Assembly (NCBI GenBank): GCA_000688615.1
Contig: JHVA01000001.1
Coordinates: forward strand, 806,001 to 870,000
Length of the DNA stretch: 64,000 nucleotides
Reading direction: 5' to 3'
Source: Acidobacteriaceae bacterium KBS 146
GTDB lineage: Bacteria; Acidobacteriota; Terriglobia; Terriglobales; Acidobacteriaceae
Shown here: one piece after another, positions 1 to 10,975 of the stretch
How the letters are laid out: each line of letters opens with the position of its first letter
How positions within the stretch are numbered: the first letter of the stretch is position 1
Position numbers and translations under genes: made by a program
Notes under the pieces: model-generated
The model's input: only the letters and a program-made list of their open reading frames with translations
Told to the model about the DNA's origin: nothing
Database searches by the model: none

Positions 1-496
1 GGGTCTTTGGGCCAATCTCACGTTCCAGTTCAGCAAAGTCGATCCACCACCCATGGTCATAAAAAAGCGGATACGGCCGCAGCCGTACATCTTCGAGGTC
101 GGCGAGGAATTCAAACAACGGATAGCTTGGCTGCGCTATCAGAATCTCATCGCCCGCATCGCAAAGCAGACGGAACAGATAGCCATATCCTTCGCTTGTG
201 CTGGTCGTCAAGATGAGGGAATCAGGATCCACCGATGCCCCGTGATCGGCATAGTAGCCAGCCACTGATTCTCGGGCCGAAAGCATACCGCGCGAGTTGG
301 GATCGTAGGTCAGGGCACGACGGTCCGACAACGGTGCAAGAATCGCCTCTGCATCGTAGATAAATCTACAGACAGTAGGATTAGAGACGGTTAGATCGAG
401 TAATTCCCGCCCCTCGGATCTCGCTCTCCGAATCGTCTCCGCAAAATTGCTTTCGCGCAGGTCCCATCCCGTCCGTCTTGAAAACCTTTGACTCAC
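1..496 (-). CDS. PLP-dependent class I/II aminotransferase, N-terminal part
   Basis: The gene runs off the left edge of the window, so only about 165 N-terminal residues are present. The minus strand is open from a GTG at 496. The translation has the N-terminal layout of class I/II (fold type I) aminotransferases: a motif LLDLTVSNPT near residue 35, then ALTYDPNSRG, then LTTSTSEGYGYLFRLLCDAGDEI, which is the segment where the cofactor phosphate is usually contacted, and QPSYPLFE. The Schiff-base lysine lies beyond the edge. The substrate cannot be told. The start is a guess between GTG 496 and codons slightly inside; conserved sequence begins within about 10 residues of it. The gene is divergent from the HAD gene starting at 547, so a shared promoter region of about 50 bp is expected. 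Confidence 0.8.
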   Translation of the reverse strand, partial: MSQRFSRRTGWDLRESNFAETIRRARSEGRELLDLTVSNPTVCRFIYDAEAILAPLSDRRALTYDPNSRGMLSARESVAGYYADHGASVDPDSLILTTSTSEGYGYLFRLLCDAGDEILIAQPSYPLFEFLADLEDVRLRPYPLFYDHGWWIDFAELEREIGPKT

Positions 497-546
497 ACCT
501 TCATGCTAATGGCTTTGTTGTAGAGATTCCCTACAATAGGTTATCG

Positions 547-1194
547 ATGAAATCCATTCAGGCAGTTCTCTTCGATTACGGCATGGTCCTCTCCGCTCCT
601 CCCGATCCTGCAGCGTGGGAACGGATGCTTCAGATATCAGGATTCGATGAAAAAACATTGCACGGCGGCTACTGGGCTCCTCGTCATGCATACGATCGCG
701 GCGACCTGACGGGGCTCGCATACTGGCAGCAGGTTGCTGCGGCCGGAGGAACCAGCTTCACCCCGGAGCAGGTCGACGGTCTGATCGAAACGGATGTCGC
801 CCTCTGGACGCGGATCAATGCTCCCATGGTCGCCTGGGCGCAGCAGCTGCAGCGCGCCGGCATTCGCACGGGAATTCTCTCCAACATCGGAGATGCCATG
901 ACCGATGGACTCTTAAATAAGTTGGACTGGCTCCAGAACTTTCATCATTGCGTATGGTCGTATCGGCTGCACCTCGCCAAACCTGAGCCTGCGATTTACC
1001 AAGCCGCAGCCGACGGCCTGGAAACTGCGCCGATGAACATTCTCTTCCTCGACGATAAGCTGGAGAACGTCCAGGCAGCCCATGAGTCCGGAATGCAGGC
1101 GATTCAATATCGCGATCATGATTCCTTCGAACGGGAGATGATCGAGCAGGGCTTCTCTTCCCTGCTGCATCCCGGTACGGTTTCAACGCGCTAA
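547..1194 (+). CDS. HAD superfamily (HAD-IA-like) hydrolase
   Basis: A protein of 215 residues from the ATG at 547, which fits the family better than an upstream ATG at 478 because that one would run through the start of the divergent aminotransferase gene. The HAD motifs are in order: motif I FDYGMVL (the second acidic residue of DxD is Gly, as in the YihX-like group), motif II LSNIGDAM, motif III lysine in HLAKPEP, motif IV FLDDKLEN. A helical cap lies between motifs I and II. The probable role is a soluble cytoplasmic phosphatase of a small phosphorylated metabolite; the substrate is not predictable. The loss of the general-acid Asp of motif I would affect phosphatase turnover and should be kept in mind. 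Confidence 0.8.
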   Translation: MKSIQAVLFDYGMVLSAPPDPAAWERMLQISGFDEKTLHGGYWAPRHAYDRGDLTGLAYWQQVAAAGGTSFTPEQVDGLIETDVALWTRINAPMVAWAQQLQRAGIRTGILSNIGDAMTDGLLNKLDWLQNFHHCVWSYRLHLAKPEPAIYQAAADGLETAPMNILFLDDKLENVQAAHESGMQAIQYRDHDSFEREMIEQGFSSLLHPGTVSTR

Positions 1195-1221
1195 AGAACA
1201 CTTCAAACTTTCCCATTTTGG

Positions 1222-1254
1222 GAAGAGGACCATGATCTTTGTGCAGTCCTCTTC
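1222..1254 (+). terminator. inverted repeat after the HAD gene, terminator-like
   Basis: A perfect 9-bp stem GAAGAGGAC / GTCCTCTTC with a 15-base loop lies 27 bp after the HAD stop codon and before the surface-protein gene. A smaller hairpin TTCCC-ATTTT-GGGAA sits just before it. The U tract is poor, so it may be a weak terminator or an mRNA-end structure. Confidence 0.4.
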
Positions 1255-1334
1255 TCTCAATTCCCTCAAGTTGCAATTATCCGTGGATATTAAGGACAGG
1301 CTGCATGTAGCGATGTACCCGCAGCCAGATAACC

Positions 1335-4300
1335 ATGAATCTATTCCTGCGGATTTTTCTCCCCGCCGCGCGTTTGGTTGGCCTTCTGCTGGCCTTGTCC
1401 CTCTCTTCCTGGGCTCAGAACACTGCTCAGCAACTTGCCTTTGCAGGCCTGCGGGCAACAGCAGGCAAAGGACAGTTTCTTTCCGTACAGGCCGACCGTA
1501 TCGGTAATCTTTACCTTCTATTCGACCAGAGGGATGGAGTGCGCGTTCTAAAGGCAGATGCGAATGCCACTCAGGTCCTCGCGGAAACGCACATCGGCAC
1601 GACAGGAGACATGGGAGCGGCGCTTGCGCTCGATCCTTCCGGGAACGTCTACGTTACCGGCACCACCACATCAGGCTCTCTGCCGACCTCTTCCGGGGTA
1701 CCCTTTCCCTCGCCGTCAGATACTTCCACGAACGGCTTCGTCGCAAAGTTCGATTCTGCTCTCAACCCAGTCTGGGTGACCTACACCGGAAGCGGCCGCA
1801 TGGCACCGGCGGCGATTGCTGCTACGGCTGATCGCGTCTTCATCACCGGAGGAATCTATGCTCCAACGCTTCCGGTTACCGCCTCCGCCATCTTGCAGCA
1901 TCCGGCGCCCGGAACCTCCGGCAACGGGTTTGTCGAAGCGTTCGATGCAGGCGGATCCGTCCTCACCTACGCCACGTATCTCACCGGGCTCAATGGAGAC
2001 ACCAACCCAGCCGCCATTGCAGTCGATCCGGAAGACAATGCGTATATCGCCGGTTACACCGCATCGTCCGGTTACCCGACGGTAGCTGCAGTCGTTCCTG
2101 AGCAGATCGGATACGGCTCCGGTTTCCTCACCAAGCTGACACCCGCAGGCGACGGGATCGTGTTTTCCACCTACATCCCAGGCACAGGCATTACCTCAAT
2201 GGCCTTAGACACTGGGACGCAGACGCTCCTGTTTTCCGGAAACATTGCTCCTGGTGCGTTCCCCATCCTCACAGCAAATGCACCTTTGATTTCCACTCCC
2301 TACCAATCTGTCGTGCGCATGTCACTGGACGGCACCCGCGTTCTTGCCTCCACGCTGCTGGCTCCTGGAACGCAATCCGTAGTTGCCCCCACCCCGGATG
2401 GAAGTTCGTGGGCTGCCCTGCAACTGACGACTCCGCTGCTTCCCCTCCCTGCGATCTCTTCGACGGGTTCGAGTGCCGCTTTTCGATTGAACGTGCAAGG
2501 GACAATCGACCAGAGCGTCCGGTTCGGCGGTCCCACGAAGACCTCTTCCACGATTCCAGTTGAGATCGCATCTATTACCACCGGCCCAGACAGCCACCCG
2601 GTCTTTGCTGGCAGTGCGAATCCCACCACAAGCTCCAGCCTGCTTGCGACCGAGACCTACGACCTGCCACTGGTCAATGGTTCTTCTACCGTGCTGCCTT
2701 CGACAGTGCGAGACGCTGTTCTGCCTGCAGGCTCCAATTGCGGCAGCCTTTGCGTGGGCTCAGGAGCTTATCTTGCGAAGCTGACGCTTACCGGCGGTCC
2801 GTCGCTCGCTGCTTCCACCGACTCTCTGCCAAATCTTGTCCTCCGAAACCTTGGCTCCATGGCCGCAACGAGCCTGCAGATCGGCGGATCAGGTTTCACT
2901 TTCAGTCATAACTGCCCAACGCAGTTGAACGCTGGGGCAGCATGCGACATCATCCTCGGCGGCGGTCCGGGAACCCTTACCGTACAGGGCTCTAACGCGA
3001 CCCCGCAGACTTTGTCTCTTCCTGCAGTCACCAAAACGGCGGAGACAGTGGTCTACTCGCCTCACGAGGTAGACTACGGAGTTCTCACCGCTGGCGGGGC
3101 ACCCATTACACGGACGGTCGTGGCCACAAATCTGGGTTCTTCAGTCGTGACTGGCGCTCTTCCAGTATCCTTCCCCTCAAATCCAAACTATGCCGTTGCC
3201 TTGAGCGGGGACTGTCCAGGCACGGTTTCCTCACAGCCACTCGCGCCGGGAGCAAGCTGCAACCTCGCCATTCGGGTCTCTGTCCCGTCGAGTGCGAGTT
3301 CTGCGCCGTTTCAAAGCACATGGTCCTCCGAGGACAGTTCTATTACGCTGGCCGGATACACGCAGACCACACCGCTTAGCGTCTCCGCCGAAAAGGTCGA
3401 TTTCGGCACGCAATTTCTGGGAGGCTTGCGTCTGTCTCGTTATCTCTACCTCTCGAATCACTCGGATACCGCCATCTCGCATTCTCTGGTTGCGCTTTCG
3501 TCTTCGTCGCCATTCACCGTGTTGGACCGTTGCCCCACGCAGCTTGAGCCACATACCATCTGCCAAATCAAGATCGACTATCTCTCTCCCCAGAGCTCGG
3601 CAGACTCAGCGACGCTCGTTCTTGACCAGGGATTGGAGGTGCTCGTTACCGGCAAGACGATTCCGCAGCCCGGAGCCAACGGAGAAACAGTCAATCCTTC
3701 CCTCGTCGTTACGCCAACGACCATCGATTTTGCTAATGCAGTTGCCGTCACGGGAACCTCGGCCAACACAGGCACGGCGACGATCTCCAATACCGGATCC
3801 CAGCCGTTTCCTCTCTCCCTGAACCTCACCGGGGATTTCATCGATGCGACCAGCTGTACCAATGTGCTTGCGGCAGGAGCATCCTGCTCGATCGTGTTCA
3901 GCTTCACACCCTCTCAACCGGGGACACGCCAGGGACTTCTCGCCGTCTCTTCAGGTTCGGGAACGACGCCTGCATACGTAACTCTCTCGGGCACGGCAAC
4001 AGGGATTCTGCCAGCGAACAACGGCACCCTCGATCTGGGGACGAGTGCCGTGATGCAACCCACCATCCAGTGGTACAAGATCACGCAGCCACTCAGCCGG
4101 CTGACCGCCACAACAAGCGGAGACTTCGGCATCGTGCTCGCAGAAGATATTGGATACGGTCATGGACAGCCACCAACCGCTGCGTTTGTCTCTTCTGTCG
4201 TCAGCTCATGCGTAAACTGCTGGCTTGGAGTTCAGTTTGTTCCCTCATCCGTGGGCGTCCATCATGCATCCCTCACTCTCACATCCACCAGCAGTGGAGC

Positions 4301-7157
4301 GCCATACATACTGACTTTGACAGGAAATGGGCTCGCTCTGAATGGACTCCTGCTCACTCCGTCGCAGCAGGACTTCGGCCCCATCGCCGTTCACAGTTCG
4401 AGCTCCACGACACTCTTCACTCTGACGAACCTTACCGGAGGAAACGTTAGCTTAGCCGCCCCTGCGGTTACGGGAGACTTCGTCCTGGAAAGTACGGCGA
4501 CCGGTGGCGCTGCGTGTATTGGAAACCTCGCTCCCACCGCATCCTGCTTTGTGCAGGTGCGCTTTATCCCGAATGCGGCTGGCATCGCTTCAGGGACCCT
4601 CACACTGTCCTCCAGCGCTGGCGTTGCAACGGCTGCACTGAGTGGCTTCGGTTCTCCGGATCCGGGCCTGGCACTCAATCCTGCCGCCCTTGTGTTTCGC
4701 AATGTACCTGCACCTTCGGCCACGCAACAGGACATCACTCTTACAAACACGGGCATCTACGATCTGCAGCTCGGAACGCTTCGCGCCGACGCTGCAAATT
4801 TCCAGATCAGCACGAACTGCGGAACTCTGGTGCCAGGCGCACACTGCACGGCCACGGTGAACTATATTCCCTCCACAGCGATCGTTTCGGCGGTACTCTC
4901 GGTTCCCGTCACGAGCAACGCACCCGGGGCTCCCCAGACGACCTACTCCATTCCCCTTTCCGGCACATACACTGCCGAGGACGCAAGTCTGCAGATTCTG
5001 CCTGCGCAAGCTGCTTTTGGTCCTACCGCAAGCGCAACGTCAGGAATCACACGTCAGTTTCTGGTGAACAATCTGACGACACAGCCGATCAGCCTCTCGC
5101 TCGCGATGCCGCGGCAGTTCAGGCTTACCAGTGCACCGTGCGCGACCCTTGCGGGCGGGGCGGGTTGCGCTTTCTCGGTCTCGTTCACGCCGATGACAAA
5201 CGGGGATATTACCGGCACTCTGTTCGTCCAGGCCACTCCCTCCGACGGTCGTACGCCGAGCAGTGCTCTGGCTTACGTTGAAGGATTCGGCAGCGCGTCA
5301 GGGTCTCTCGCAGTCACGGGCGACCTTTTGCCCGGCCGTGTAGCGCAGTTTGGACAGGTGGCCTCTGGTCAGATCTCGACCCGCAACATCACCCTGACCA
5401 ACAACGGAACCGGCGATGTCACTGTTCGGCGCATCACGAGCGAGTGGCCTTTTCTTTCTTCGACGACGTGCGGTCATTCGCTTTCCGCAGGCGCCAGTTG
5501 TGCGGTCACGCTGACCTACACTCCGCTCAATCAGGTCGCTGCGGGATCGAGCCCCGCCCCCTTCAACACCGACGCCGGGAATCTCGTCATCGAAAGCGAC
5601 GCCTCGTCCAGCCCTGACCTGATCGACCTCACCGGCACAGTTACCCCTCTCGTCGTTGCCGTTCCTTCCAATTCCGCACCGCTCTCTTCGTTCACCATCT
5701 CCCAGGGTTCGCTTTCCTTCGAGACCACCCCGGCGGGCGAGATCTCCGCCCCGCAAACCGTCATGCTCACGAACACCGGCACGACCACGCTTCACGTCAA
5801 AGGGCTTATCACTTCGTCCGATTTCTCAGTGACCGGAACCTGTCCGGGAATCGTCCCCGGAGCAAACTGCCCTTTGACCATCACCTTCACTCCGCAGGCG
5901 TCCTCTTCGCAGACGCCGATCCAGGTCCTCAGTGCGCTTGAGATTGTCTCTGACTCCAGCACCTCTTTGGAATTTATCAGCCTCTCCGGAACAGCCGCTC
6001 CGGCCACCCTGGGTCTCTCGTCGACGACTCTCGACTTCGGGCCGGTGCTCGTCGGCCGCTCTGCGACTCTGCCCATCACCATTACAAACTACAGTCGCAA
6101 TGCTGCGGTCTTTCGCAGCGTTTCGACCAGCGACGATTACACCGTCCAGGGAGATTGTCCTGCGTCCGGTGGACAGCTCTCCTCCTCTGCAAAATGCGTC
6201 CTGCAGGTCAATTTCAAGCCGTCCCAGACGGGCACCCGTCCCTCTGCGCTTACCATCTCGACGTCACTCACAACGCTGCCTTTGACGGTGAATCTCACAG
6301 GGAGCGGAACTCAATCACATCTGCTCTCCACTGCTGAAAAACTTGTCTTCAGCGATACATTGCTCGGTGCGTCAAGCAACCTCACGCTCTCGCTCACCAA
6401 CACTGGGTCTGCATCGGTCACGGGGCTCTCAATCGCAATCACTGGTGACTATACGGTGCAAAAGTCCTGCGGCACTACGGTGATGACTCCGGGGGCGAGA
6501 TGTGATCTCACCATCGCCTTCACGCCCAAAGCCGTTGGAAGCCGGGCCGGTACACTGCGAGCCATAAGTTCCGATTCAGGATCTCCCATGAATATTCCGC
6601 TTGCTGGCAATGGGATCCCTCAAAAAGGCTTCATCGTTTCGGTCGATGGAGGCGCAAAATCCAGCCTTAGCGTGAAGAGCGGTCTGCCAGCCAGCTATCA
6701 TCTTACGGTTACACCACAGAATGGTTACACCGGCACGGTCATCCTGAACTGCACGCCGGTTCAGCCCGCACAATATGCAACCTGCTCGCTTTTGCCTTCG
6801 AGCATCAATCTGACCAGTAGTTCATCTCAGGTTTCTGTAGCTACCCTGAATACGGTCATGAAGGTTCAGGCTTCGCAAACACAGAGCACTCATCCTGCAT
6901 GGGCAATCTGTATCCTCCCGATTAGCATTTTTTTCTTCAAACGCCGCCGAGCGTCGTTCGCCTGCTGCCTGCTTGCCATCACTGTGGCGTGGATCTCCGG
7001 CTGCGGAAGCGGAGGGACCGTCATCATCAATCAGGCCGACCCCAACCTCCACTACACTCCACCGGGAACCTATCAATACAACGTGACTGCTACCGGGACA
7101 AACGGAGCGCCACTCACGCAGACCGTCACACTTGGGCTGGTTGTCACCAAGCCCTAG
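1335..7157 (+). CDS. giant exported beta-propeller / choice-of-anchor-D repeat protein
   Basis: A 1940-residue protein with an N-terminal signal peptide (hydrophobic run about residues 12-26, then WAQ). Residues about 40-480 look like SBBP-type beta-propeller repeats, with recurring phrases such as DPSGNVYVTG and DPEDNAYIAG. From about residue 490 to 1780 come about a dozen choice-of-anchor-D/ASH-like Ig modules, each with a phrase like ITLTNTG, a Cys pair and SFTP. Near the C-terminus lies a hydrophobic double segment (AICILPISIFFFKRRR, then CCLLAITVAWISGCG), followed by a short Ig-like tail. The protein is known as a type common in acidobacteria, and is presumed to be a cell-surface or secreted adhesin or structural protein; no enzymatic motif is visible. 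It is monocistronic and convergent with ribBA. No clear ribosome site precedes the ATG. Confidence 0.85.
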   Translation: MNLFLRIFLPAARLVGLLLALSLSSWAQNTAQQLAFAGLRATAGKGQFLSVQADRIGNLYLLFDQRDGVRVLKADANATQVLAETHIGTTGDMGAALALDPSGNVYVTGTTTSGSLPTSSGVPFPSPSDTSTNGFVAKFDSALNPVWVTYTGSGRMAPAAIAATADRVFITGGIYAPTLPVTASAILQHPAPGTSGNGFVEAFDAGGSVLTYATYLTGLNGDTNPAAIAVDPEDNAYIAGYTASSGYPTVAAVVPEQIGYGSGFLTKLTPAGDGIVFSTYIPGTGITSMALDTGTQTLLFSGNIAPGAFPILTANAPLISTPYQSVVRMSLDGTRVLASTLLAPGTQSVVAPTPDGSSWAALQLTTPLLPLPAISSTGSSAAFRLNVQGTIDQSVRFGGPTKTSSTIPVEIASITTGPDSHPVFAGSANPTTSSSLLATETYDLPLVNGSSTVLPSTVRDAVLPAGSNCGSLCVGSGAYLAKLTLTGGPSLAASTDSLPNLVLRNLGSMAATSLQIGGSGFTFSHNCPTQLNAGAACDIILGGGPGTLTVQGSNATPQTLSLPAVTKTAETVVYSPHEVDYGVLTAGGAPITRTVVATNLGSSVVTGALPVSFPSNPNYAVALSGDCPGTVSSQPLAPGASCNLAIRVSVPSSASSAPFQSTWSSEDSSITLAGYTQTTPLSVSAEKVDFGTQFLGGLRLSRYLYLSNHSDTAISHSLVALSSSSPFTVLDRCPTQLEPHTICQIKIDYLSPQSSADSATLVLDQGLEVLVTGKTIPQPGANGETVNPSLVVTPTTIDFANAVAVTGTSANTGTATISNTGSQPFPLSLNLTGDFIDATSCTNVLAAGASCSIVFSFTPSQPGTRQGLLAVSSGSGTTPAYVTLSGTATGILPANNGTLDLGTSAVMQPTIQWYKITQPLSRLTATTSGDFGIVLAEDIGYGHGQPPTAAFVSSVVSSCVNCWLGVQFVPSSVGVHHASLTLTSTSSGAPYILTLTGNGLALNGLLLTPSQQDFGPIAVHSSSSTTLFTLTNLTGGNVSLAAPAVTGDFVLESTATGGAACIGNLAPTASCFVQVRFIPNAAGIASGTLTLSSSAGVATAALSGFGSPDPGLALNPAALVFRNVPAPSATQQDITLTNTGIYDLQLGTLRADAANFQISTNCGTLVPGAHCTATVNYIPSTAIVSAVLSVPVTSNAPGAPQTTYSIPLSGTYTAEDASLQILPAQAAFGPTASATSGITRQFLVNNLTTQPISLSLAMPRQFRLTSAPCATLAGGAGCAFSVSFTPMTNGDITGTLFVQATPSDGRTPSSALAYVEGFGSASGSLAVTGDLLPGRVAQFGQVASGQISTRNITLTNNGTGDVTVRRITSEWPFLSSTTCGHSLSAGASCAVTLTYTPLNQVAAGSSPAPFNTDAGNLVIESDASSSPDLIDLTGTVTPLVVAVPSNSAPLSSFTISQGSLSFETTPAGEISAPQTVMLTNTGTTTLHVKGLITSSDFSVTGTCPGIVPGANCPLTITFTPQASSSQTPIQVLSALEIVSDSSTSLEFISLSGTAAPATLGLSSTTLDFGPVLVGRSATLPITITNYSRNAAVFRSVSTSDDYTVQGDCPASGGQLSSSAKCVLQVNFKPSQTGTRPSALTISTSLTTLPLTVNLTGSGTQSHLLSTAEKLVFSDTLLGASSNLTLSLTNTGSASVTGLSIAITGDYTVQKSCGTTVMTPGARCDLTIAFTPKAVGSRAGTLRAISSDSGSPMNIPLAGNGIPQKGFIVSVDGGAKSSLSVKSGLPASYHLTVTPQNGYTGTVILNCTPVQPAQYATCSLLPSSINLTSSSSQVSVATLNTVMKVQASQTQSTHPAWAICILPISIFFFKRRRASFACCLLAITVAWISGCGSGGTVIINQADPNLHYTPPGTYQYNVTATGTNGAPLTQTVTLGLVVTKP

Positions 7158-7170
7158 CTCGTTGGCGATC

Positions 7171-8322
<1,152 letters not shown>

Positions 8323-8372
8323 AGCCTGACCTCCGGCAACTCTTTCGACGGCTTTAATCATACGTTCGACGC

Positions 8373-8406
8373 AAAAAGAAGAACGCCGCCCGTTCGAGGG
8401 CGGCGT
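8373..8406 (-). terminator. Rho-independent terminator
   Basis: On the minus strand the sequence reads ACGCCGCCC, loop TCGAAC, GGGCGGCGT, then TCTTCTTTTT. This 9-bp GC-rich stem plus T tract closes the small gene at 8428-8655 and separates it from ribBA. Confidence 0.85.
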
Positions 8407-8427
8407 CTTTTCACGGAACTTCATTCT

Positions 8428-8655
8428 TTATAAGGTCGATTCAATCTCAAATCCCCACGCCTCCAGCAGCGCCTCAGGGATGTACTTCGAGTTCTTGTTC
8501 CGGCGCGCCCATTCGCGCAGCCGCGTCGACCGAATGTACTGGTCAGGGGTCAGTTTGAACTCTTTCACGACCTGCTCGAACGATGTTACCGTTGGGACCA
8601 CGGGGCCGATAGGCTCCGGCTTGCCCCAGTTCGGATTTCCACGACGTTTCGCCAT
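8428..8655 (-). CDS. small basic conserved-type hypothetical protein
   Basis: A 75-residue protein beginning MAKRRGNPNWGKPEPI. The ATG at 8655 is preferred over a TTG at 8664 because AGAGGT lies 11 bases upstream of the ATG but only two bases before the TTG. The N-terminus is basic and Gly/Asn-rich; the middle (FEQVVKEFKLTPDQYIRS) and end (YIPEALLEAWGFEIES) look like amphipathic helices. There is no signal peptide or known motif. It is bounded by its own terminator, which supports an expressed gene. I believe proteins of this shape recur in acidobacteria, but the function is unknown; the Arg/Lys pattern would suit nucleic-acid or ribosome contact. Confidence 0.65.
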   Translation of the reverse strand: MAKRRGNPNWGKPEPIGPVVPTVTSFEQVVKEFKLTPDQYIRSTRLREWARRNKNSKYIPEALLEAWGFEIESTL

Positions 8656-8711
8656 AGTGTGCAAGTACCTCTTATCTGTTTTTTCTCAGGGTTCCCTTCC
8701 AAATTGCCAGC

Positions 8712-8766
8712 TAAAGAAGAAAGAGACCTCTGCCATTTTACGGCAGTTAACCCTTGAAAATCAAGG
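8712..8766 (-). terminator. two small hairpins after the S10 peptidase gene
   Basis: On the minus strand CCTTGA-TTT-TCAAGG is followed by CTGCC-GTAAAAT-GGCAG and then a pyrimidine-rich CTCTTTCTTCTTT tract. This is a plausible terminator of the gene that stops at 8824. The second stem is only 5 bp. Confidence 0.4.
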
Positions 8767-8823
8767 AACTTCCGGCTTTCCGGGGGGCTGCTCCCGAGAC
8801 TTTGCGCAACCTCTTTGACTGCC

Positions 8824-10434
8824 TCAGTTATGGGTCGCCTCGGCATAGAACTTCGTCAGGTCCCCTTTCATCTCCTTCAGGGCGTCCACATTGAGATACA
8901 CCATATGACCGGCCGGGTAGTAACCAAATTCGACGTTCCGCACCAGCGCCGGAGGAAGGCTCATATGGCTCAGGTCGTATTCGGTGGCAAAGAAAGGCGT
9001 CGCCAGATCGAAGTATCCGTTGGCGGAGAACACCCGAAGCCCCGGATTCTTGCGCATGGCATCGGCAAGGTCGACCGCTGTATCCGGAGCCGGCTGCGGA
9101 CTTTTGCCCGATCCAGATGCCTGGTGTTTAAAGTCCCAGGCCTGGTTCACCCCAGGACCCGAGGTGTAATACGGCTCCTGGCTCATGTACTTCAGCTCAT
9201 GCTGAATGTAGTCGTGGAACGCCCCTACAAACGCTCCGCTAATGCCCGTATCGGACGGATCGAACCCAGGGGTCTCCCCCGCTGCGTCCGGATCCCACCC
9301 CATAAACCGGGCATCATAGCGGCCGAGAGTACGATCATCATCACGCAGCAGTTCCTTCCGAAATCGTCCTGCAGCAATTCGCAATCTGGTCTCCCGGAGA
9401 TACTCGACACTAAGTCCGGTGAGGGCTGCAACCTGATTGGCGACGGATTCCAGCTCGCCCTGCGGTAAACGGTCTCCCTTCGCCAAGGCCTGCGAATATG
9501 GCCCTCGAGCGTACTCCCGCGCCTGCTGGACCCATTCGGCGAGGGAACCCTGCACCTTTACCTTTTTGTGGTAATAACCAATCGCGGCAAATGACGGAAG
9601 ATAACTAATGGATTCAGTATCATACCCAGCATTTCTAATGCCATAGTTTAATATTGACGAGAGCAGAACGACGCCATTGAACGGAACACCATCATTCTGC
9701 AGCGCAGCGACCAGGCCAGCAGACCGTGTCGTGCCATAGGACTCGCCGAAGAGGAACTTAGGGGAGATCCACCGCTGGTTCACCGTGATGTAGCGCTCGA
9801 TAACCCGACGGAAGGCCCGGATGTCCTGGTCGGTTCCGGCAAAGTCTTTCACGGTCCCTTTGCCGACAGCGCGGGAAAAGCCACAGAGGGGCGCATCGAT
9901 AAAGACGAGATCACTCTTGTCGAGCAGACTGTAGTCGTTTGGAACCCATTTATAGGGAGCTGGACCACTGGCCTCCGGACTACGTGTCAGTACCCGCACC
10001 GGCCCGAAAGATCCCATGTGGAGCCAGATTGTCGCTGCACCCGGACCGCCGTTATAGAAAAACGTAATCGGTCGCGACTTCGAATCCGCGCCGTCCTGGG
10101 TATAGGCGACATAAAAGACACTGGCGTCTGGCCGGTCCTGATCGTCGCGAATCAGAAGATTTCCAGCGGTCGCCGTGTAATGAATGACCTGCCCACCCAA
10201 AATGAGATCGTGTTTGGTCACCGAGGTCGTCTCCGGTGGAACAGGAACGGCTGCTTCTTCCTTCGGTTTCTCTTCCTGAGACTTCGATTCAGGCCCTCTG
10301 GGCCGGTTGTCCTGACCACGTACCGTTGCGCTGGTCGCCAACAAGATTGCCAATGCCATCGTCCATGCAGGACGCAAACATCTCTGTACGCTCAAATCGA
10401 GGATCCCCTGTACTGGAATGGCTTCCCTGGACAA
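8824..10434 (-). CDS. exported S10-family serine carboxypeptidase-like protein
   Basis: A protein of up to 536 residues. A hydrophobic signal segment (MALAILLATSATVRGQ) sits at residues 26-41 and is followed by a charged, Pro/Glu-rich linker, so the mature enzyme is probably periplasmic or secreted. The alpha/beta hydrolase triad of peptidase family S10 is visible: nucleophile Ser in FGESYGTTR, Asp in GYFDLATPF, His in YPAGHMVYLN, and the oxyanion region YNGGPGAATIWLHMG. It should remove C-terminal residues from peptides. The first usable start is a TTG at 10434; an ATG at 10359 begins at the signal peptide core and is an alternative. The gene appears monocistronic. Confidence 0.9.
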   Translation of the reverse strand: MSREAIPVQGILDLSVQRCLRPAWTMALAILLATSATVRGQDNRPRGPESKSQEEKPKEEAAVPVPPETTSVTKHDLILGGQVIHYTATAGNLLIRDDQDRPDASVFYVAYTQDGADSKSRPITFFYNGGPGAATIWLHMGSFGPVRVLTRSPEASGPAPYKWVPNDYSLLDKSDLVFIDAPLCGFSRAVGKGTVKDFAGTDQDIRAFRRVIERYITVNQRWISPKFLFGESYGTTRSAGLVAALQNDGVPFNGVVLLSSILNYGIRNAGYDTESISYLPSFAAIGYYHKKVKVQGSLAEWVQQAREYARGPYSQALAKGDRLPQGELESVANQVAALTGLSVEYLRETRLRIAAGRFRKELLRDDDRTLGRYDARFMGWDPDAAGETPGFDPSDTGISGAFVGAFHDYIQHELKYMSQEPYYTSGPGVNQAWDFKHQASGSGKSPQPAPDTAVDLADAMRKNPGLRVFSANGYFDLATPFFATEYDLSHMSLPPALVRNVEFGYYPAGHMVYLNVDALKEMKGDLTKFYAEATHN

Positions 10435-10516
10435 CCATCATACCCGCCGTAATGCTGCAGGCGATGTGGATTCAAGCATCACAAAGAATCCATCGAGAGA
10501 CGAATTCAATGGGATC

Positions 10517-10975
10517 CTAGCCTGCAGTATCTAGACGAAAGGATTCGGTGTAAGGAATTACGGGATACCCCTTTGCCTTCCACTCGCTAAGCCCTCCCCG
10601 TAGAACCTTGACGCGGCGAAAGCCCAGGGAAAGCCCATGTTCAACGACCTCCAGACTCGTTTTTTGGTTCTCGCAAGTGCAATAGATGACGGCGTCCATC
10701 TCTGCCGGCAACAGGGAGGGATTCGCAAGGAGTTCCCTGGGTGGAATTCGCTTTGCGCCGGGAATCATCTCTGAGTGCGCCAGCAGATCGAGCGGCTGAC
10801 GAACGTCAACCAGCAATACTTTTGGGTCAGGTCGCAGTAAGGCCAGCAGATCCTCTGGAGCAATCAGATGCTGCTCGATCATCCGTCTTCGCCGGCCTCG
10901 CAACATTAATACCACACCGGCTATGCCTGCTATCACCAGGACCACCACCGCTATGACAGCTGTCGGAAACAGCAT
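10517..10975 (-). CDS. membrane-anchored rhodanese-domain protein
   Basis: A 152-residue protein with an N-terminal transmembrane segment (residues about 4-25), a basic stop-transfer RGRRRR, and then a single rhodanese domain from about residue 40. The active-site loop reads CENQKTS (Cys plus five residues plus Ser), preceded by another Cys (YCTCEN). The second Cys is the likely persulfide carrier. The domain lies on the cytoplasmic side if the positive-inside rule holds. Its role would be sulfur transfer or thiol redox. It is divergent from recQ, and the 146-bp gap should hold both promoters. Confidence 0.85.
   Translation of the reverse strand: MLFPTAVIAVVVLVIAGIAGVVLMLRGRRRRMIEQHLIAPEDLLALLRPDPKVLLVDVRQPLDLLAHSEMIPGAKRIPPRELLANPSLLPAEMDAVIYCTCENQKTSLEVVEHGLSLGFRRVKVLRGGLSEWKAKGYPVIPYTESFRLDTAG

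Noticed and set aside
8323..8424. N-terminal extension of ribBA up to 8424
   Set aside because: The added codons run through a Rho-independent terminator and a GGAGG ribosome site sits before the ATG at 8322.
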